Below are positions 46,572-56,744 of a stretch of DNA of 64,000 bases, one piece after another. Made by a program: the position numbers and the translations under genes. The notes beneath the pieces were generated by a model. That model had not been told where the DNA came from. It ran no database searches and saw only the letters and a program-made list of their open reading frames with translations. This DNA comes from Rosenbergiella epipactidis (GTDB lineage: Bacteria > Pseudomonadota > Gammaproteobacteria > Enterobacterales > Enterobacteriaceae), in the NCBI RefSeq assembly GCF_018494055.1, contig NZ_JABBFQ010000008.1, forward strand, positions 1 through 64,000, given 5' to 3'. Positions within the stretch are counted from its first letter, which is position 1. Every line of letters begins with the position of its first letter.

Positions 46572-48437
46572 TTAGGCTGACCACTGCTGGTAGCTGGCGA
46601 TAATCCCTTGGCTGTCTAAGCCTAGCAATGCTCTGACCTCTTCCTGCGTGCCCTGCGCGATAAATTCGTCGGGCAAGCCTAGATTGAGGACCGGGCGCAT
46701 CAGTCGATGCGCCATCAGAAGTTCGTTGACCGCGCTGCCTGCACCACCTTTGATTGCCCCTTCTTCTAGGGTAATAAAGGTCTCGTGGCTTTGGGCAAGG
46801 GTAAGGACTAATGCTTCATCGAGTGGTTTAACAAAACGCATATCCACTAACGTTGCACCTAACTGCTCGGCCGCGTGTTTGGCTTCTTCAAGCAGTGTCC
46901 CGAAGTTTAAGATCGCGACTTGTGACCCTTCACGCACCACATACCCTTTACCCATCGGCAGGGCGGCTAATGGGCGCTCTGTTAAGCCGATACCGTTACC
47001 GCGAGGATAGCGCACGGCGCTAGGCCCTTGACGGTATTGGTAGCCGGTATAGAGCATTTGACGGCACTCGTCTTCGTTGCTTGGCGTCATGATGACGAGG
47101 TCTGGCACACAGCGTAAGAAAGCGATATCAAACGCACCTTGGTGGGTTTGACCATCGGCACCCACAATCCCACCGCGGTCGATGGCGAATAAGACAGGTA
47201 ACTTCTGAATAGCGACATCATGAATCAGCTGATCATAAGCACGCTGTAAGAATGTTGAGTAAATGGCCACAACGGGATGATAACCCCCGATCGCTAACCC
47301 TGCTGCGAAGGTTACCGCGTGTTGCTCGGCGATTGCCACATCGAAATATTGCTGTGGAAATTCACGAGAAAAGCGAACCATCCCCGATCCTTCACGCATC
47401 GCTGGGGTGACTGCCATCAGTTTCGGATCTTGTGCCGCGACTTCGCATAGCCAGTCACCGAATACTTTCGAGTAGGTAGGGGCAATGCTAGGTTTACTAG
47501 CAGGTAATACACCGCTTGCGGGATCAAATTTTGGCACAGCATGCCAGCTAATCGGATCTTTTTCCGCCGGCGCATAGCCTTTGCCTTTCTGCGTAATAAT
47601 ATGCAGGAATTGTGGGCCTTTCAGCTGGCGCATATTACATAAGGTGCTCACCAGCGTCAGGACGTCGTGGCCATCCACCGGGCCGATATAGTTAAAGCCG
47701 AGTTCTTCGAATAAGGTCCCAGGGGATACCATCCCTTTTAGGTGCTCTTCCGTGCGTTTAAGCAGCTCTTTAATCGGTGGGAAGTTATCGAAGGCGCGTT
47801 TACCGCTCTCGCGCAATTTAGAATAAGTTCTTCCGGAGAGAAGTTGTGCGACACGGTTATTCAATGCCCCAACATTCTCGGAGATAGACATATCATTATC
47901 ATTAAGGATAACTAACATATCAGGTTTTATGTCACCGGCATGGTTCATCGCCTCGAATGCCATTCCCGCAGTGATGGCACCATCACCGATGATACAGGCG
48001 ACTTTACGATCTTTTTGTTCTTTCTGCGCGGCGACGGCCAGACCTAAACCTGCGCTGATAGAGGTTGATGAGTGTCCGACGCTTAATACATCGTGTTCAC
48101 TTTCCGCACGCCACGGAAACGGATGCAGCCCATCTTTTTGACGAATAGTTCCGATGCGATCACGGCGACCTGTCAAAATTTTATGCGGGTAGGCTTGATG
48201 GCCGACATCCCAGATTAAGTGGTCGAAGGGGGTATCATAGACATAGTGCAATGCAACGGTAAGTTCAACGACACCAAGGCCAGAGGCAAAGTGCCCACTC
48301 GATTGACTCACACTATTGAGCAAATACGCGCGTAATTCTTCGCAGAGTTGTGGCAACTTCTCTTTAGGAAGTTGGCGTAATTGCTGAACGGTCTCAGCCA
48401 AGGCCAGAGTGGGATAAAGGGTATTGTCAAAACTCAT
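46572..48437 (-). CDS. dxs: 1-deoxy-D-xylulose-5-phosphate synthase
   Basis: Thiamine-diphosphate enzyme that condenses pyruvate and glyceraldehyde-3-phosphate, the first step of the MEP isoprenoid pathway. ThDP motifs are [19 protein letters not shown] with [29 protein letters not shown] lies in the pyrimidine domain, and YPRGNGIG and [11 protein letters not shown] toward the C-terminus. I start at the ATG at 48437, giving 621 residues against 620 in E. coli; an upstream ATG at 48473 would add 12 residues unlike the family. Last gene of xseB-ispA-dxs. Confidence 0.96.
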   Translation of the reverse strand: MSFDNTLYPTLALAETVQQLRQLPKEKLPQLCEELRAYLLNSVSQSSGHFASGLGVVELTVALHYVYDTPFDHLIWDVGHQAYPHKILTGRRDRIGTIRQKDGLHPFPWRAESEHDVLSVGHSSTSISAGLGLAVAAQKEQKDRKVACIIGDGAITAGMAFEAMNHAGDIKPDMLVILNDNDMSISENVGALNNRVAQLLSGRTYSKLRESGKRAFDNFPPIKELLKRTEEHLKGMVSPGTLFEELGFNYIGPVDGHDVLTLVSTLCNMRQLKGPQFLHIITQKGKGYAPAEKDPISWHAVPKFDPASGVLPASKPSIAPTYSKVFGDWLCEVAAQDPKLMAVTPAMREGSGMVRFSREFPQQYFDVAIAEQHAVTFAAGLAIGGYHPVVAIYSTFLQRAYDQLIHDVAIQKLPVLFAIDRGGIVGADGQTHQGAFDIAFLRCVPDLVIMTPSNEDECRQMLYTGYQYRQGPSAVRYPRGNGIGLTERPLAALPMGKGYVVREGSQVAILNFGTLLEEAKHAAEQLGATLVDMRFVKPLDEALVLTLAQSHETFITLEEGAIKGGAGSAVNELLMAHRLMRPVLNLGLPDEFIAQGTQEEVRALLGLDSQGIIASYQQWSA

Positions 48438-48456
48438 CAGAGACTCATCATAGAAT

Positions 48457-49356
48457 TTATTTATTGCGCTCAACGATATAACTCGCTAACGCCTGTAATT
48501 GCTGAGTAGAAAAGCCATGCTGTTCAAGCTGTGCCAGCGCATTGATGGCTTCTTGGTAAAGCTCTTGGGCTTTCGCTTTTGCTTGGTCAAGGCCTAATAA
48601 TCCAGGATAGGTACTTTTGCCATGGGCAACATCCATCCCTTGTTGTTTACCCGTTACTTGACTGTCGCCGGTAACATCTAAAATATCGTCTTGCACCTGG
48701 AAGGCAAGGCCAATCGCTTCCGCGTAGCGGTCAAGAATCGGAAGGTATTGACGGCTCTCTTCTCCGGCACTTAAGGCCCCTAGGCGAATTGCAGCACGAA
48801 TCAGTGCCCCCGTTTTATGGCGGTGGATAGTTTCTAAGGCGGCCAAATCGAGCGTTTTACCTTCTGCCTGTAAATCCAAGGCTTGGCCAAGCACCATACC
48901 GGCTGCACCACTGGCTTGGGCTAATTCGCTGACCATTGCAAGCCGCATCTTGTCCGAAACGCCTTGCATTGGGTTATCACTTAAAATCGAAAATGCCTGC
49001 GTCAGTAAGCCATCGCCCGCTAGGATTGCCGTGTCTTCACCAAAGGCAATATGACAGGTTGGCTGTCCTCGACGGAGGCTGTCATCATCCATGGCCGGTA
49101 AGTCGTCATGAATAAGAGAATAAGCGTGAATAAACTCGATTGCCGATGCTGGCACATCTAAAACGTCAGGGGAGACACCAAACATTTCACCGGTGGCGTA
49201 GACCAGAAACGGACGCATTCTCTTTCCACCTAATAATACGCCATGATGCATGGCTTTATATAAGGGAATAGACTGAAAAGTAAGATTCTCTAAACATTCT
49301 TCGAGTACACGGTCAATACGGGTACGGTAATGCGTTAAGGTTGTGGAGAGATCCAT
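48457..49356 (-). CDS. ispA: (2E,6E)-farnesyl diphosphate synthase
   Basis: Prenyltransferase that adds two isopentenyl units to dimethylallyl diphosphate. The two Asp-rich motifs are [15 protein letters not shown] and [28 protein letters not shown] binds diphosphate. The ATG at 49356 gives 299 residues as in E. coli; a GTG at 49362, overlapping the xseB stop, is the alternative. Middle gene of xseB-ispA-dxs. Confidence 0.95.
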   Translation of the reverse strand: MDLSTTLTHYRTRIDRVLEECLENLTFQSIPLYKAMHHGVLLGGKRMRPFLVYATGEMFGVSPDVLDVPASAIEFIHAYSLIHDDLPAMDDDSLRRGQPTCHIAFGEDTAILAGDGLLTQAFSILSDNPMQGVSDKMRLAMVSELAQASGAAGMVLGQALDLQAEGKTLDLAALETIHRHKTGALIRAAIRLGALSAGEESRQYLPILDRYAEAIGLAFQVQDDILDVTGDSQVTGKQQGMDVAHGKSTYPGLLGLDQAKAKAQELYQEAINALAQLEQHGFSTQQLQALASYIVERNK

Positions 49357-49358
49357 GA

Positions 49359-49598
49359 TCACTTTTCCGGTGTGAACGTTGATAATTCAGCCTGCTCGTC
49401 TTGGGCAAGCAGAATTTGTATCCGTTGCTCGGCTTGCTGTAGTTGCTGTTGGCCTTGGCGTGCTAGGGTCACCCCTTTTTCGAATTCGTTGAGGGCATCC
49501 TCTAGCGGTAATTGACCGCTTTCTAAGCGTTGGACAATAGCTTCCAATTCAGAAAGTGATTGTTCAAAGCTGATCGTCGACGCAGGTTTTTTTGGCAT
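49359..49598 (-). CDS. xseB: Exodeoxyribonuclease VII small subunit
   Basis: Small subunit of the single-strand exonuclease ExoVII. The 79 residues contain the family core [20 protein letters not shown] and [20 protein letters not shown] and a helical acidic tail. It starts the ispA-dxs operon and is divergent from thiI, as in E. coli. Confidence 0.95.
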   Translation of the reverse strand: MPKKPASTISFEQSLSELEAIVQRLESGQLPLEDALNEFEKGVTLARQGQQQLQQAEQRIQILLAQDEQAELSTFTPEK

Positions 49599-49814
49599 AT
49601 ACAGTACCGGCTTGGTGAGTGAACGATAGTTGAGATATATGTTAGCTGACTAGAGGGTTTTCGCAAAACACTCTGTACCGCACGACTAAAACAAGCTAAT
49701 ACACCCTAATGGTGATATACTACGCGCGCTTAAATCAGAGGGTAACCCTGAAAACTATTTTAACATATAAACGATTAATAATTAACGTTTATTCCCACGT
49801 AAGTTAGTGCCATT

Positions 49815-51263
49815 ATGAAGTTTATCGTAAAATTATTTCCAGAAATAACGATTAAAAGCCAATCTGTACGACTGCGCTTTATCAAAATTTTATCCAGTAA
49901 TATACGAAACGTGCTGAAAAGCGTTGATGAAGATATTGCGGTAGTCCGTTTGTGGGACCACATTACGGTTCGTACGCGAAAGCCGGAGCTTAGCACGGCG
50001 GTGGCAGAAGCACTGACGCGGATTCCGGGAATTCATCACGTGCTCGCTGTTGAAGATCGTAGCTTTACCAGCTTACACGACATCTTTGAGCAAACCTTGG
50101 CTATGTACCAAACACAACTTGAAGGGAAAACCTTCTGTGTGCGTGCCAAACGCCGTGGTAAACATGAGTTCACTTCACACGAAGTTGAGCGGTATGTTGG
50201 CGGAGGATTGAATCAACATATTGCGTCAGCCTCGGTCAAACTGCAAAATCCAGATACGACAGTGCATTTAGAGATCGACCAAGATCGCCTATTACTGATC
50301 ACTAATCGTTATGAAGGGCTCGGTGGTTTCCCAATAGGAACTCAAGAAGACGTGATCTCATTGATCTCGGGTGGCTTCGACTCAGGTGTATCGAGTTATA
50401 TGCTGATGCGCCGCGGTAGCCGTGTTCACTACTGCTTCTTTAATCTTGGCGGTGCCGCTCACGAAATCGGTGTACGCCAAGTCGCGCATTATCTTTGGAA
50501 CACCTTTGGTCGTTCTCACCGCGTACGATTCATCGCTATCGATTTCGAGCCAGTGGTTGGCGAGATTTTAGAGAAAGTTGATGATGGTCAGATGGGGGTT
50601 GTACTGAAGCGAATGATGGTCCGCGCCGCCTCTCATATTGCCGAGCGTTATGGCGTTCAGGCGTTGGTGACCGGTGAAGCACTTGGCCAAGTTTCAAGTC
50701 AAACCCTCACCAATCTTCGTCTTATCGATAACGTCTCAGATACCCTTATTCTGCGTCCGCTGATCTCCCATGATAAAGAACATATCATCAAAGTGGCCCG
50801 TCAAATCGGCACAGAAGATTTTGCGAAAACCATGCCTGAATATTGTGGTGTGATCTCGAAGAGTCCCACCGTGAAAGCGGTCAAGGCGAAGATCGAAGAA
50901 GAAGAGAATAATTTCGATTTCACCATCTTAGACCGGGTCGTTTCTGAGGCACGTAACATCGATATTCGTGAAATTGCCGTTGAGACTACCGCTGAAGTGG
51001 CAGAAATTGAATCGGTCAGCGAGTTTACGGCTCAAGATGCAATTCTGGATATTCGTTCAATCGATGAACAAGAGGATCATCCCCTCGACATCAGTGGTGT
51101 AGAAATCAAATCGATACCGTTCTACAAGCTGAGTACGCAATTCGGGGACTTGGACCGTTCACGTACCTGGTTACTCTACTGCCAGCGGGGGGTAATGAGC
51201 CGACTACAAGCCTTGTACCTGCATGAGCAAGGGTTCACTAACGTTAAAGTGTACCGACCTTAA
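49815..51263 (+). CDS. thiI: tRNA uracil 4-sulfurtransferase ThiI
   Basis: Makes 4-thiouridine at position 8 of tRNA and donates sulfur for thiazole synthesis. The THUMP domain covers the N-terminus, the PP-loop [13 protein letters not shown] is near residue 188, and the C-terminal rhodanese domain has Cys456 in [11 protein letters not shown], the persulfide carrier. Length 482 equals E. coli. A TGATATACT extended -10 element lies at 49713-49721, about 95 nt upstream. Confidence 0.97.
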   Translation: MKFIVKLFPEITIKSQSVRLRFIKILSSNIRNVLKSVDEDIAVVRLWDHITVRTRKPELSTAVAEALTRIPGIHHVLAVEDRSFTSLHDIFEQTLAMYQTQLEGKTFCVRAKRRGKHEFTSHEVERYVGGGLNQHIASASVKLQNPDTTVHLEIDQDRLLLITNRYEGLGGFPIGTQEDVISLISGGFDSGVSSYMLMRRGSRVHYCFFNLGGAAHEIGVRQVAHYLWNTFGRSHRVRFIAIDFEPVVGEILEKVDDGQMGVVLKRMMVRAASHIAERYGVQALVTGEALGQVSSQTLTNLRLIDNVSDTLILRPLISHDKEHIIKVARQIGTEDFAKTMPEYCGVISKSPTVKAVKAKIEEEENNFDFTILDRVVSEARNIDIREIAVETTAEVAEIESVSEFTAQDAILDIRSIDEQEDHPLDISGVEIKSIPFYKLSTQFGDLDRSRTWLLYCQRGVMSRLQALYLHEQGFTNVKVYRP

Positions 51264-51267
51264 TGCT

Positions 51268-51295
51268 AAGGCCTCAATGATGAGGCCTTTTTTTT
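51268..51295 (+). terminator. Intrinsic terminator of thiI
   Basis: Perfect 9-bp stem AAGGCCTCA (51268-51276) and TGAGGCCTT (51281-51289) with ATGA loop and a run of eight T. Confidence 0.9.
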
Positions 51296-51890
51296 ACTCT
51301 TGATAATTGTAAATCCCAATCGGGATAGCGAGATCATGAGTAATGGCATGAGCATCTTCCTTTCCCTTCAGCAGCTCGATAATTTTCAGCGCCATATCGG
51401 TTGCACACAACGGTCCTTGGCCGCTTAATAGATGATAGCGTGGGTCGACCACAACACGTCGTTCTTGCCATTGTGTATGCTGTAATAAAGCTTTCTGTTG
51501 TGGGAGGCAGGTTACATTCGCCCCGCGAAAACGATCGACCTTATCGATTAGTCCTGGCACAACATGGCTCATGGCCGCAACGTAGCGTTGGCTCGCCGTG
51601 AATTGAGCGATGGATTCAATCACCAAGTCGCTCTCGACGTAAGTCTGACTACTCTCTCTTCCTCCGAGGAGCAATAAGACATCGTGGGCGTTATCGACTG
51701 CCTGACAAAGGGGGCGGTCGGCCTGAAAGGTAAGCCCCTCTGCGCTTCGAACGGCGAGGGTGCTATCACCCTCAACACTGGCGACGGTAACCTGAATACC
51801 GGCGCGCGGCAGTAAACTTAAAAAGGTAGTGATCTCAATGGCATCATTACCATGAGCGAGGCAGAGTAGCACTGAGGGCGTCGCCGACAT
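51294..51890 (-). CDS. yajL: DJ-1/PfpI family YajL homologue lacking the catalytic Cys
   Basis: A 198-residue DJ-1 superfamily protein in the YajL position between thiI and panE, with family features such as LLGGRES, RVVVDPRYHLLSGQGP and the ending IGIYNYQE. The nucleophile Cys106 of E. coli YajL (AAICAAPA) is replaced by Ser108 in AAMSHVVPG, and the conserved Glu15 that activates it aligns with Ala17 in HGNDAIEI. So the deglycase or chaperone chemistry ascribed to YajL should be lost or changed. The reading frame is intact and similarly long, so it is retained rather than a plain pseudogene. The start has AAGGA upstream and overlaps the panE end by 44 nt. Confidence 0.85.
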   Translation of the reverse strand: MSATPSVLLCLAHGNDAIEITTFLSLLPRAGIQVTVASVEGDSTLAVRSAEGLTFQADRPLCQAVDNAHDVLLLLGGRESSQTYVESDLVIESIAQFTASQRYVAAMSHVVPGLIDKVDRFRGANVTCLPQQKALLQHTQWQERRVVVDPRYHLLSGQGPLCATDMALKIIELLKGKEDAHAITHDLAIPIGIYNYQE

Positions 51891-52764
51891 ACTCGGATTC
51901 CTTTTGTTTAATCCATTGATAAAGCGCCGAATGCTGAGGCAACGTTAACCCGTAGCAGCGCGCACGTTTAAGGAGATAGCCAGTGATATAGTCGATTTCA
52001 GTTAAGCGCTTTGCGTGGATATCTTGACGCATAGAACTACTGTTCTCGGCGGTGAGGCTAATCACATTGACGACCTGATCGGTTAATTGAATGGTGTCGG
52101 TATGGATACCTTCACGCTTCATCACGGTTGCCAGCTCACTGCACAATGCCTTAACCTCGTCTAACACCGCCATTAGCTCGCCATTTTGGCAGTCATATTT
52201 AACCGTTAAAGGGTTAATTACCGCATTAACCGCTAATTTCTTCCACCCTGATATTTTTATCTCATCATACCAAGCAACATCTGGCAGAGCTTGGTGGAGA
52301 ATATCAGCGACATGGCTTACCGACTGCGCTGCTGCGTTTAACGGTCCGATTTGTGTTAATCCCCACGCTTTATGCAGCGTCGCTGCCGCGGTACGGTAAG
52401 CCGCTTGCGTGGTCACGGCATGACAGAGTGGCTGGGTGATTGCAGGCAGATCATCAATGACCCCCAGTCCATTATGCATTAAGACGATAGAGCATGTTGC
52501 AGGCAGAAGCGGCAAAAGCGGCATTAATGCCGATTGCAGTTGCTGGGCCTTCAACGTCACCAGCAATAATTCACATTGTTGCAGAAGGTGAGTATCATTA
52601 ACGGTGAACCTATGCTGATAGGAGTCTTGTTCAGGGGTGAAGACCTGTATAGCGAGCTGCGGTTGTGGCACTTTGAGCCACCCTTGTACATCATGGCCTG
52701 CTCTGAACAGAGCCGACAGCCATATCTGACCTAGGGCACCACAGCCTAATACTGTTATTCTCAT
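51847..52764 (-). CDS. panE: 2-dehydropantoate 2-reductase
   Basis: NADPH-dependent reduction of ketopantoate to pantoate in coenzyme A synthesis. The Rossmann motif is VLGCGALGQIWLSAL; the catalytic Lys is in WKKLAVNAVINPLT, and TAENSSSMRQDIHAKRLTEIDYI follows. Length 305 residues from the ATG at 52764 (CGAGGA upstream), against 303 in E. coli. An earlier ATG adds 5 residues and is rejected. It is upstream of yajL and divergent from yajQ. Confidence 0.95.
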   Translation of the reverse strand: MRITVLGCGALGQIWLSALFRAGHDVQGWLKVPQPQLAIQVFTPEQDSYQHRFTVNDTHLLQQCELLLVTLKAQQLQSALMPLLPLLPATCSIVLMHNGLGVIDDLPAITQPLCHAVTTQAAYRTAAATLHKAWGLTQIGPLNAAAQSVSHVADILHQALPDVAWYDEIKISGWKKLAVNAVINPLTVKYDCQNGELMAVLDEVKALCSELATVMKREGIHTDTIQLTDQVVNVISLTAENSSSMRQDIHAKRLTEIDYITGYLLKRARCYGLTLPQHSALYQWIKQKESEYVGDALSATLPRSW

Positions 52765-52863
52765 AATATTTCCTCGCAATCCATTGCCAATTTTTGCTGA
52801 ACAGTTGTGTCGTCATTACAGATCGGTATTATGCATGTCAACGATTTAAGAGGAGAAGAAAAT

Positions 52864-53355
52864 ATGCCATCTTTCGATATAGTTTCAGAAGTTGAAATGC
52901 CAGAAGTGAAAAATGCTGTTGAAAATACCAACCGCGAACTCTCAACCCGTTTCGATTTTCGCAATGTGACGGCAGAAGTGACATTGAATGAAAAGAATGA
53001 AGTGATCACTGTGAGCAGTGAGTCTGACTTCCAAGTGCGTCAAATTGTCGACATCCTGCGTGAAAAAATGTTGAAGCGTGGCATTGAAGGGGCAGTGCTG
53101 GATGTACCCGAAGAGATTACCCACAGTGGTAAGAGCTGGAGCCTAGACATCAAAATGAAAAAAGGGATTGAGTCAGACATTGCCAAGAAAATTGTCAAAG
53201 TCATCAAAGATGCCAAGCTGAAAGTACAAACGCAGATTCAGGGTGAATCGTTGCGCGTGACAGGTAAATCGCGTGATGATTTACAATCCTCAATGGCAAC
53301 CGTTAAGGCGGCTAATTTGGGGCAGCCGTTCCAATTTAAAAACTTCCGCGATTAA
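52864..53355 (+). CDS. yajQ: YajQ family nucleotide-binding protein
   Basis: A 163-residue protein of two linked ferredoxin-like domains: [28 protein letters not shown] near residue 28, and the ending [13 protein letters not shown]. Members bind c-di-GMP or nucleotides in some bacteria. The start at 52864 has GAGGAG upstream; an ATP-poor upstream extension to 52807 is not family-like. Gene order panE-yajQ-yajR matches E. coli. Confidence 0.96.
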   Translation: MPSFDIVSEVEMPEVKNAVENTNRELSTRFDFRNVTAEVTLNEKNEVITVSSESDFQVRQIVDILREKMLKRGIEGAVLDVPEEITHSGKSWSLDIKMKKGIESDIAKKIVKVIKDAKLKVQTQIQGESLRVTGKSRDDLQSSMATVKAANLGQPFQFKNFRD

Positions 53356-53363
53356 GATGACTT

Positions 53364-53397
53364 ACCACTTACCTGAGCAACGGATCAGGTAAGTGGT
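53364..53397. terminator. Perfect 13-bp inverted repeat between yajQ and yajR
   Basis: ACCACTTACCTGA (53364-53376) pairs with TCAGGTAAGTGGT (53385-53397), 8-nt loop. No T tract on either side, but the position between converging genes suggests a termination or mRNA-end-stabilising hairpin. Confidence 0.55.
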
Positions 53398-53412
53398 CGA
53401 GAGGGGAGGGGG

Positions 53413-54774
53413 TTAATTCGCTGCAATCAGCGCTTCGATTTCTTGACGGTTGGTCGTTTTGCTGTCGATTTTAATATAAGCCGCCCGCTCTTCAGGAATA
53501 ATTAAGACGTTACTCACGCCCGGAGCTTGGCGTAAGCGCTGTTCAAGCGACTGAGCATTATCAGTGCGGTCGATCACCACGCGAAGACTACTGACGTAAG
53601 GAGGCTCTTGCATGGTTAAACTGACCAGCAACCACACAATGGCAATTCCTGCGCCAAGTAAAAAGACAGCTTGCGCATCGACATGTTGGAAAACCCATCC
53701 GCCTACACTGCCGCCGATAGCAACACCCAAGAATTGACTGGTCGAGTAAATCCCCATTGCCGTCCCTTTATAGCCAGCAGGCGACTCTTTACTGATCAGT
53801 GAAGGTAAGATGGCTTCCATCAAATTAAAGGCGAAAAAGAAAAGCTGAACGCCCACGACCAAAGTCCAGAAGTGAGCACCAGCTTGCCACAATACCAGCT
53901 CTGCTATCAGTAATAGCGCCACGCAGCTCACAAACACCAGCTTCATCTTACGCTTCACTTCAGCAATGATAATAAACGGCACAACGCCTACAAAGGCGAT
54001 CAGCATGGTCACCAGATAGACTTTCCAGTGCTCCGAGGCGGGGAAACCGGCTTGTTCAAACTCTCCGGGTAGCGCGACGAAGCTCGACATCAATAAGATA
54101 TGCAGGAATAAAATACCGGCATTGAGTTTAAGCAGTTTGGGATTCGCAAGTACCTTGCTAAAGCTACCTTTAACCATACCCGACTCACGGTTAAGGACAT
54201 GCTCGGAGGTAGAGGGGACAACTAATAAGGTGATGATGATCCCGAGGCTAGCGAGTACAGCAATCATCCAGAACAGGGCGTGTAAGCCGAGGAGATGCGT
54301 CACTATCGGGCCTATCACCATTGCAATGGCGAAGGTCACCCCAAAACTTACCCCAATAAAGGCCATCGCTTTGGTACGATTTTGCTCTCGCGTCAAATCG
54401 GATAATAGCGCCATTACCGCCGCGGCAATGGCACCGGAACCTTGCAAGGCACGTCCTAAAATAATCCCCCAAATTGAGGTCGTCGTTGCCGCAACAATAC
54501 TGCCCAATACAAATACTAATAATCCGCCGACAATTAGAGGCTTACGACCTACGCGGTCAGAGAGTAGGCCAAAGGGGATTTGGAAGATGGCTTGTGCGAG
54601 GCCGTAGATACCAATAGCGAGTCCAATCAATCCCTCTGTCGCGCCCTGCAACGCCATACCATAGGTGGTTAATACAGGTAAGACCATAAACATGCCGAGC
54701 ATGCGTAAAGAAAATACCGTCCCCAATCCCCAGGTTGCGCGCAACTCGAGTGGGGTCATTTTATTATCGTTCAT
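53413..54774 (-). CDS. yajR: MFS transporter YajR
   Basis: A 453-residue major facilitator of the DHA1 type with 12 membrane segments and a C-terminal ferredoxin-like YAM domain (RVVIDRTDNAQSLEQRLRQ to the end). Motif A is GLLSDRVGRKPLIVGG between helices 2 and 3. Substrate unknown; the structure of E. coli YajR with this YAM domain is known. It follows yajQ on the opposite strand as in E. coli. Confidence 0.95.
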   Translation of the reverse strand: MNDNKMTPLELRATWGLGTVFSLRMLGMFMVLPVLTTYGMALQGATEGLIGLAIGIYGLAQAIFQIPFGLLSDRVGRKPLIVGGLLVFVLGSIVAATTTSIWGIILGRALQGSGAIAAAVMALLSDLTREQNRTKAMAFIGVSFGVTFAIAMVIGPIVTHLLGLHALFWMIAVLASLGIIITLLVVPSTSEHVLNRESGMVKGSFSKVLANPKLLKLNAGILFLHILLMSSFVALPGEFEQAGFPASEHWKVYLVTMLIAFVGVVPFIIIAEVKRKMKLVFVSCVALLLIAELVLWQAGAHFWTLVVGVQLFFFAFNLMEAILPSLISKESPAGYKGTAMGIYSTSQFLGVAIGGSVGGWVFQHVDAQAVFLLGAGIAIVWLLVSLTMQEPPYVSSLRVVIDRTDNAQSLEQRLRQAPGVSNVLIIPEERAAYIKIDSKTTNRQEIEALIAAN

Positions 54775-54849
54775 GACAACCTCTAATTTAATTCTGTTTA
54801 TAGTCTAAGGAGTTGTGTAGGTTGGGTAAATGAATAGATCTTAAGCTTA

Positions 54850-54884
54850 CGTAACAAAAAGAAAAGGCGCGAAATTCGCGCCTT
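54850..54884 (-). terminator. Intrinsic terminator of the cyo operon
   Basis: Stem AAGGCGCGAA (54864-54873) and TTCGCGCCTT (54875-54884). On the minus strand the hairpin is followed by TTCTTTTTGTTAC, directly after cyoE. Confidence 0.8.
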
Positions 54885-54901
54885 AGAAGCATAGCGTGGA
54901 A

Positions 54902-55792
54902 TTAACGCACGTAGGTCAGTAGCTCTGGCGAGCCAGGGCCCATAAAGTCGACAGACATCATCACGCTTAACGCGGTAATGGCGACAATAGAGAAGACAAA
55001 CAGCTTACGTGCCCAGACACGGTCATCGTTTTCAGATTTGTAACCTGATAATGCCATGCCCAACCACCACAGACTAACCGCGGCGGCAACCACTAAATAT
55101 TTATAACCAGCATAGCCCCCTAAGGAGAGCATTAATGTCGCTACCATAAACGCGATGATATACAGCGTAATGTGGTTTTTAGCGACGGAGATACCTTTCA
55201 CGACAGGTAACACCGGAATATTTGCCGCTTGATAATCTTTAAAACGGAAAATCGCTATGGCATAGGAGTGAGGCATTTGCCATAGGCTAAAAATAGCTAA
55301 TAAAATCAATGCACCGGCATCGAAATTGCCCGTGACGGCACAATAGCCGATCACGGGAGGTGCGGCGCCCGACAAGCTTCCAATCAGCGTTCCGTAAACG
55401 GAATTACGCTTCATATAGAGGCTGTAGACACCGACATAAACCACGAAACCCATGACCGCTAGCCACATGGCTAACGGATTAGCACCAAAGTAAAGTACCG
55501 CGAATCCAGCAATACCTAACAAGGTGGCGTAGGCCAAGCTCACTTTTGTTGAGATGAGCCCCTTCACCAGAACTCGGTTTTTCGTTCTTTCCATCTTGTG
55601 GTCAATATCGCGGTCAATCACGTTGTTATAAACACAACCTGATGCGACGACGAGAGAGACGCCAATCAGTGAGACGAAAAATAAGCGGAAGTCGATGCTG
55701 CCTTTAGAAGCCAGCAGAAAACCCCCGATCACAGAAATTAAATTTCCGAAAATAATTCCTGGTTTTGTCACTTGTAGGTATTGCTTAATCAT
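54902..55792 (-). CDS. cyoE: Protoheme IX farnesyltransferase (heme O synthase)
   Basis: Converts heme B to heme O for cytochrome bo3, using farnesyl diphosphate. Seven or more membrane segments; the Asp-rich motif [18 protein letters not shown] near residue 57 binds the prenyl diphosphate, and [17 protein letters not shown] is the second conserved block. 296 residues, same as E. coli. Last gene of cyoABCDE. Confidence 0.97.
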   Translation of the reverse strand: MIKQYLQVTKPGIIFGNLISVIGGFLLASKGSIDFRLFFVSLIGVSLVVASGCVYNNVIDRDIDHKMERTKNRVLVKGLISTKVSLAYATLLGIAGFAVLYFGANPLAMWLAVMGFVVYVGVYSLYMKRNSVYGTLIGSLSGAAPPVIGYCAVTGNFDAGALILLAIFSLWQMPHSYAIAIFRFKDYQAANIPVLPVVKGISVAKNHITLYIIAFMVATLMLSLGGYAGYKYLVVAAAVSLWWLGMALSGYKSENDDRVWARKLFVFSIVAITALSVMMSVDFMGPGSPELLTYVR

Positions 55793-55806
55793 TACGGTTA
55801 ACTCAG

Positions 55807-56136
55807 TTAGTGGGGCATCATGTTGTAGTTAAGGTTCCACATGATCCACAGTGAGCCGACCACAACAATCAAAATGATGATTGCTGAGAAGACAATGGCT
55901 ACTAGGTTCCAACCGCCCTCAGACTTACTGTCGAGGTGGAGGAAATAGACCAGATGGACAATAACCTGAACTACGGCACAGATCACCACTACCGCTAAGG
56001 TAGTGGAGTGTGCAGAACTTCCATCCATTACCATCCAGAAAGGAATTCCCGTCAGGATGATAGAGAGGATGAAGCCAATCATGTACGACTTCACGCTACC
56101 ATGCGATGCGCCATGTTCGGTTGCTGAGTGACTCAT
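55807..56136 (-). CDS. cyoD: Cytochrome o ubiquinol oxidase subunit IV
   Basis: Small three-helix subunit that assists assembly of the bo3 oxidase. [20 protein letters not shown] starts the protein, then three hydrophobic helices. The ATG at 56136 overlaps the cyoC stop (TAATG) and gives 109 residues as in E. coli; a longer upstream start is rejected. Confidence 0.96.
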   Translation of the reverse strand: MSHSATEHGASHGSVKSYMIGFILSIILTGIPFWMVMDGSSAHSTTLAVVVICAVVQVIVHLVYFLHLDSKSEGGWNLVAIVFSAIIILIVVVGSLWIMWNLNYNMMPH

Positions 56137-56744
56137 TACATGACCCCCATCAGATAGACAATGGTAAACACACAGATCCACACCACATCCAAGAAGTGCC
56201 AGAACAAGCTCAGACACATGATACGGGTGCGGTTAGTCGCGGTCAGACCACGTGTTGCGATCTGGAACATCAGGACCAGCATCCAAATCAGACCACAGGT
56301 TACGTGAAGTCCGTGGGTACCGACCAAGGTAAAGAACGCAGACAGGAAGCCACTACGCTGAGGACCGAAGCCTTCAGAGATCAGGTGATGGAATTCGTTG
56401 ATTTCCATACCGATGAATCCTAGACCGCAGAGGAAAGTTAAGACTAACCAAGCATTAACCGTTCCTTTATTACCTTTGTTCATCGCAATCACTGCCATGC
56501 CGTAGGTAATAGAACTCAGGAGGAGTAGGGCGGTTTCACCAAGAACATATGGCAGTTCAAAGATGTCACGTCCTGCAGGACCGCCTGCGGTGCTATTCAT
56601 CATTACTGCATAGGTTGCAAACAAGGTTGCAAAGATAATGCAGTCACTCATCAGGTAGATCCAGAAGCCGAAAATCTTATTGGCTCCTGCATCGTGATGC
56701 CCATGCTCTCCATGGGCGTCGTGGTGTTTAGATAGAGAAGACAT
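56136..56744 (-). CDS. cyoC: Cytochrome o ubiquinol oxidase subunit III
   Basis: Five-helix subunit III of the bo3 oxidase. A His-rich N-terminus ([13 protein letters not shown]) precedes [35 protein letters not shown] and [16 protein letters not shown] are the conserved C-terminal blocks. 202 residues against 204 in E. coli. Start and stop overlap neighbours by 1 nt each. Confidence 0.97.
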   Translation of the reverse strand: MSSLSKHHDAHGEHGHHDAGANKIFGFWIYLMSDCIIFATLFATYAVMMNSTAGGPAGRDIFELPYVLGETALLLLSSITYGMAVIAMNKGNKGTVNAWLVLTFLCGLGFIGMEINEFHHLISEGFGPQRSGFLSAFFTLVGTHGLHVTCGLIWMLVLMFQIATRGLTATNRTRIMCLSLFWHFLDVVWICVFTIVYLMGVM

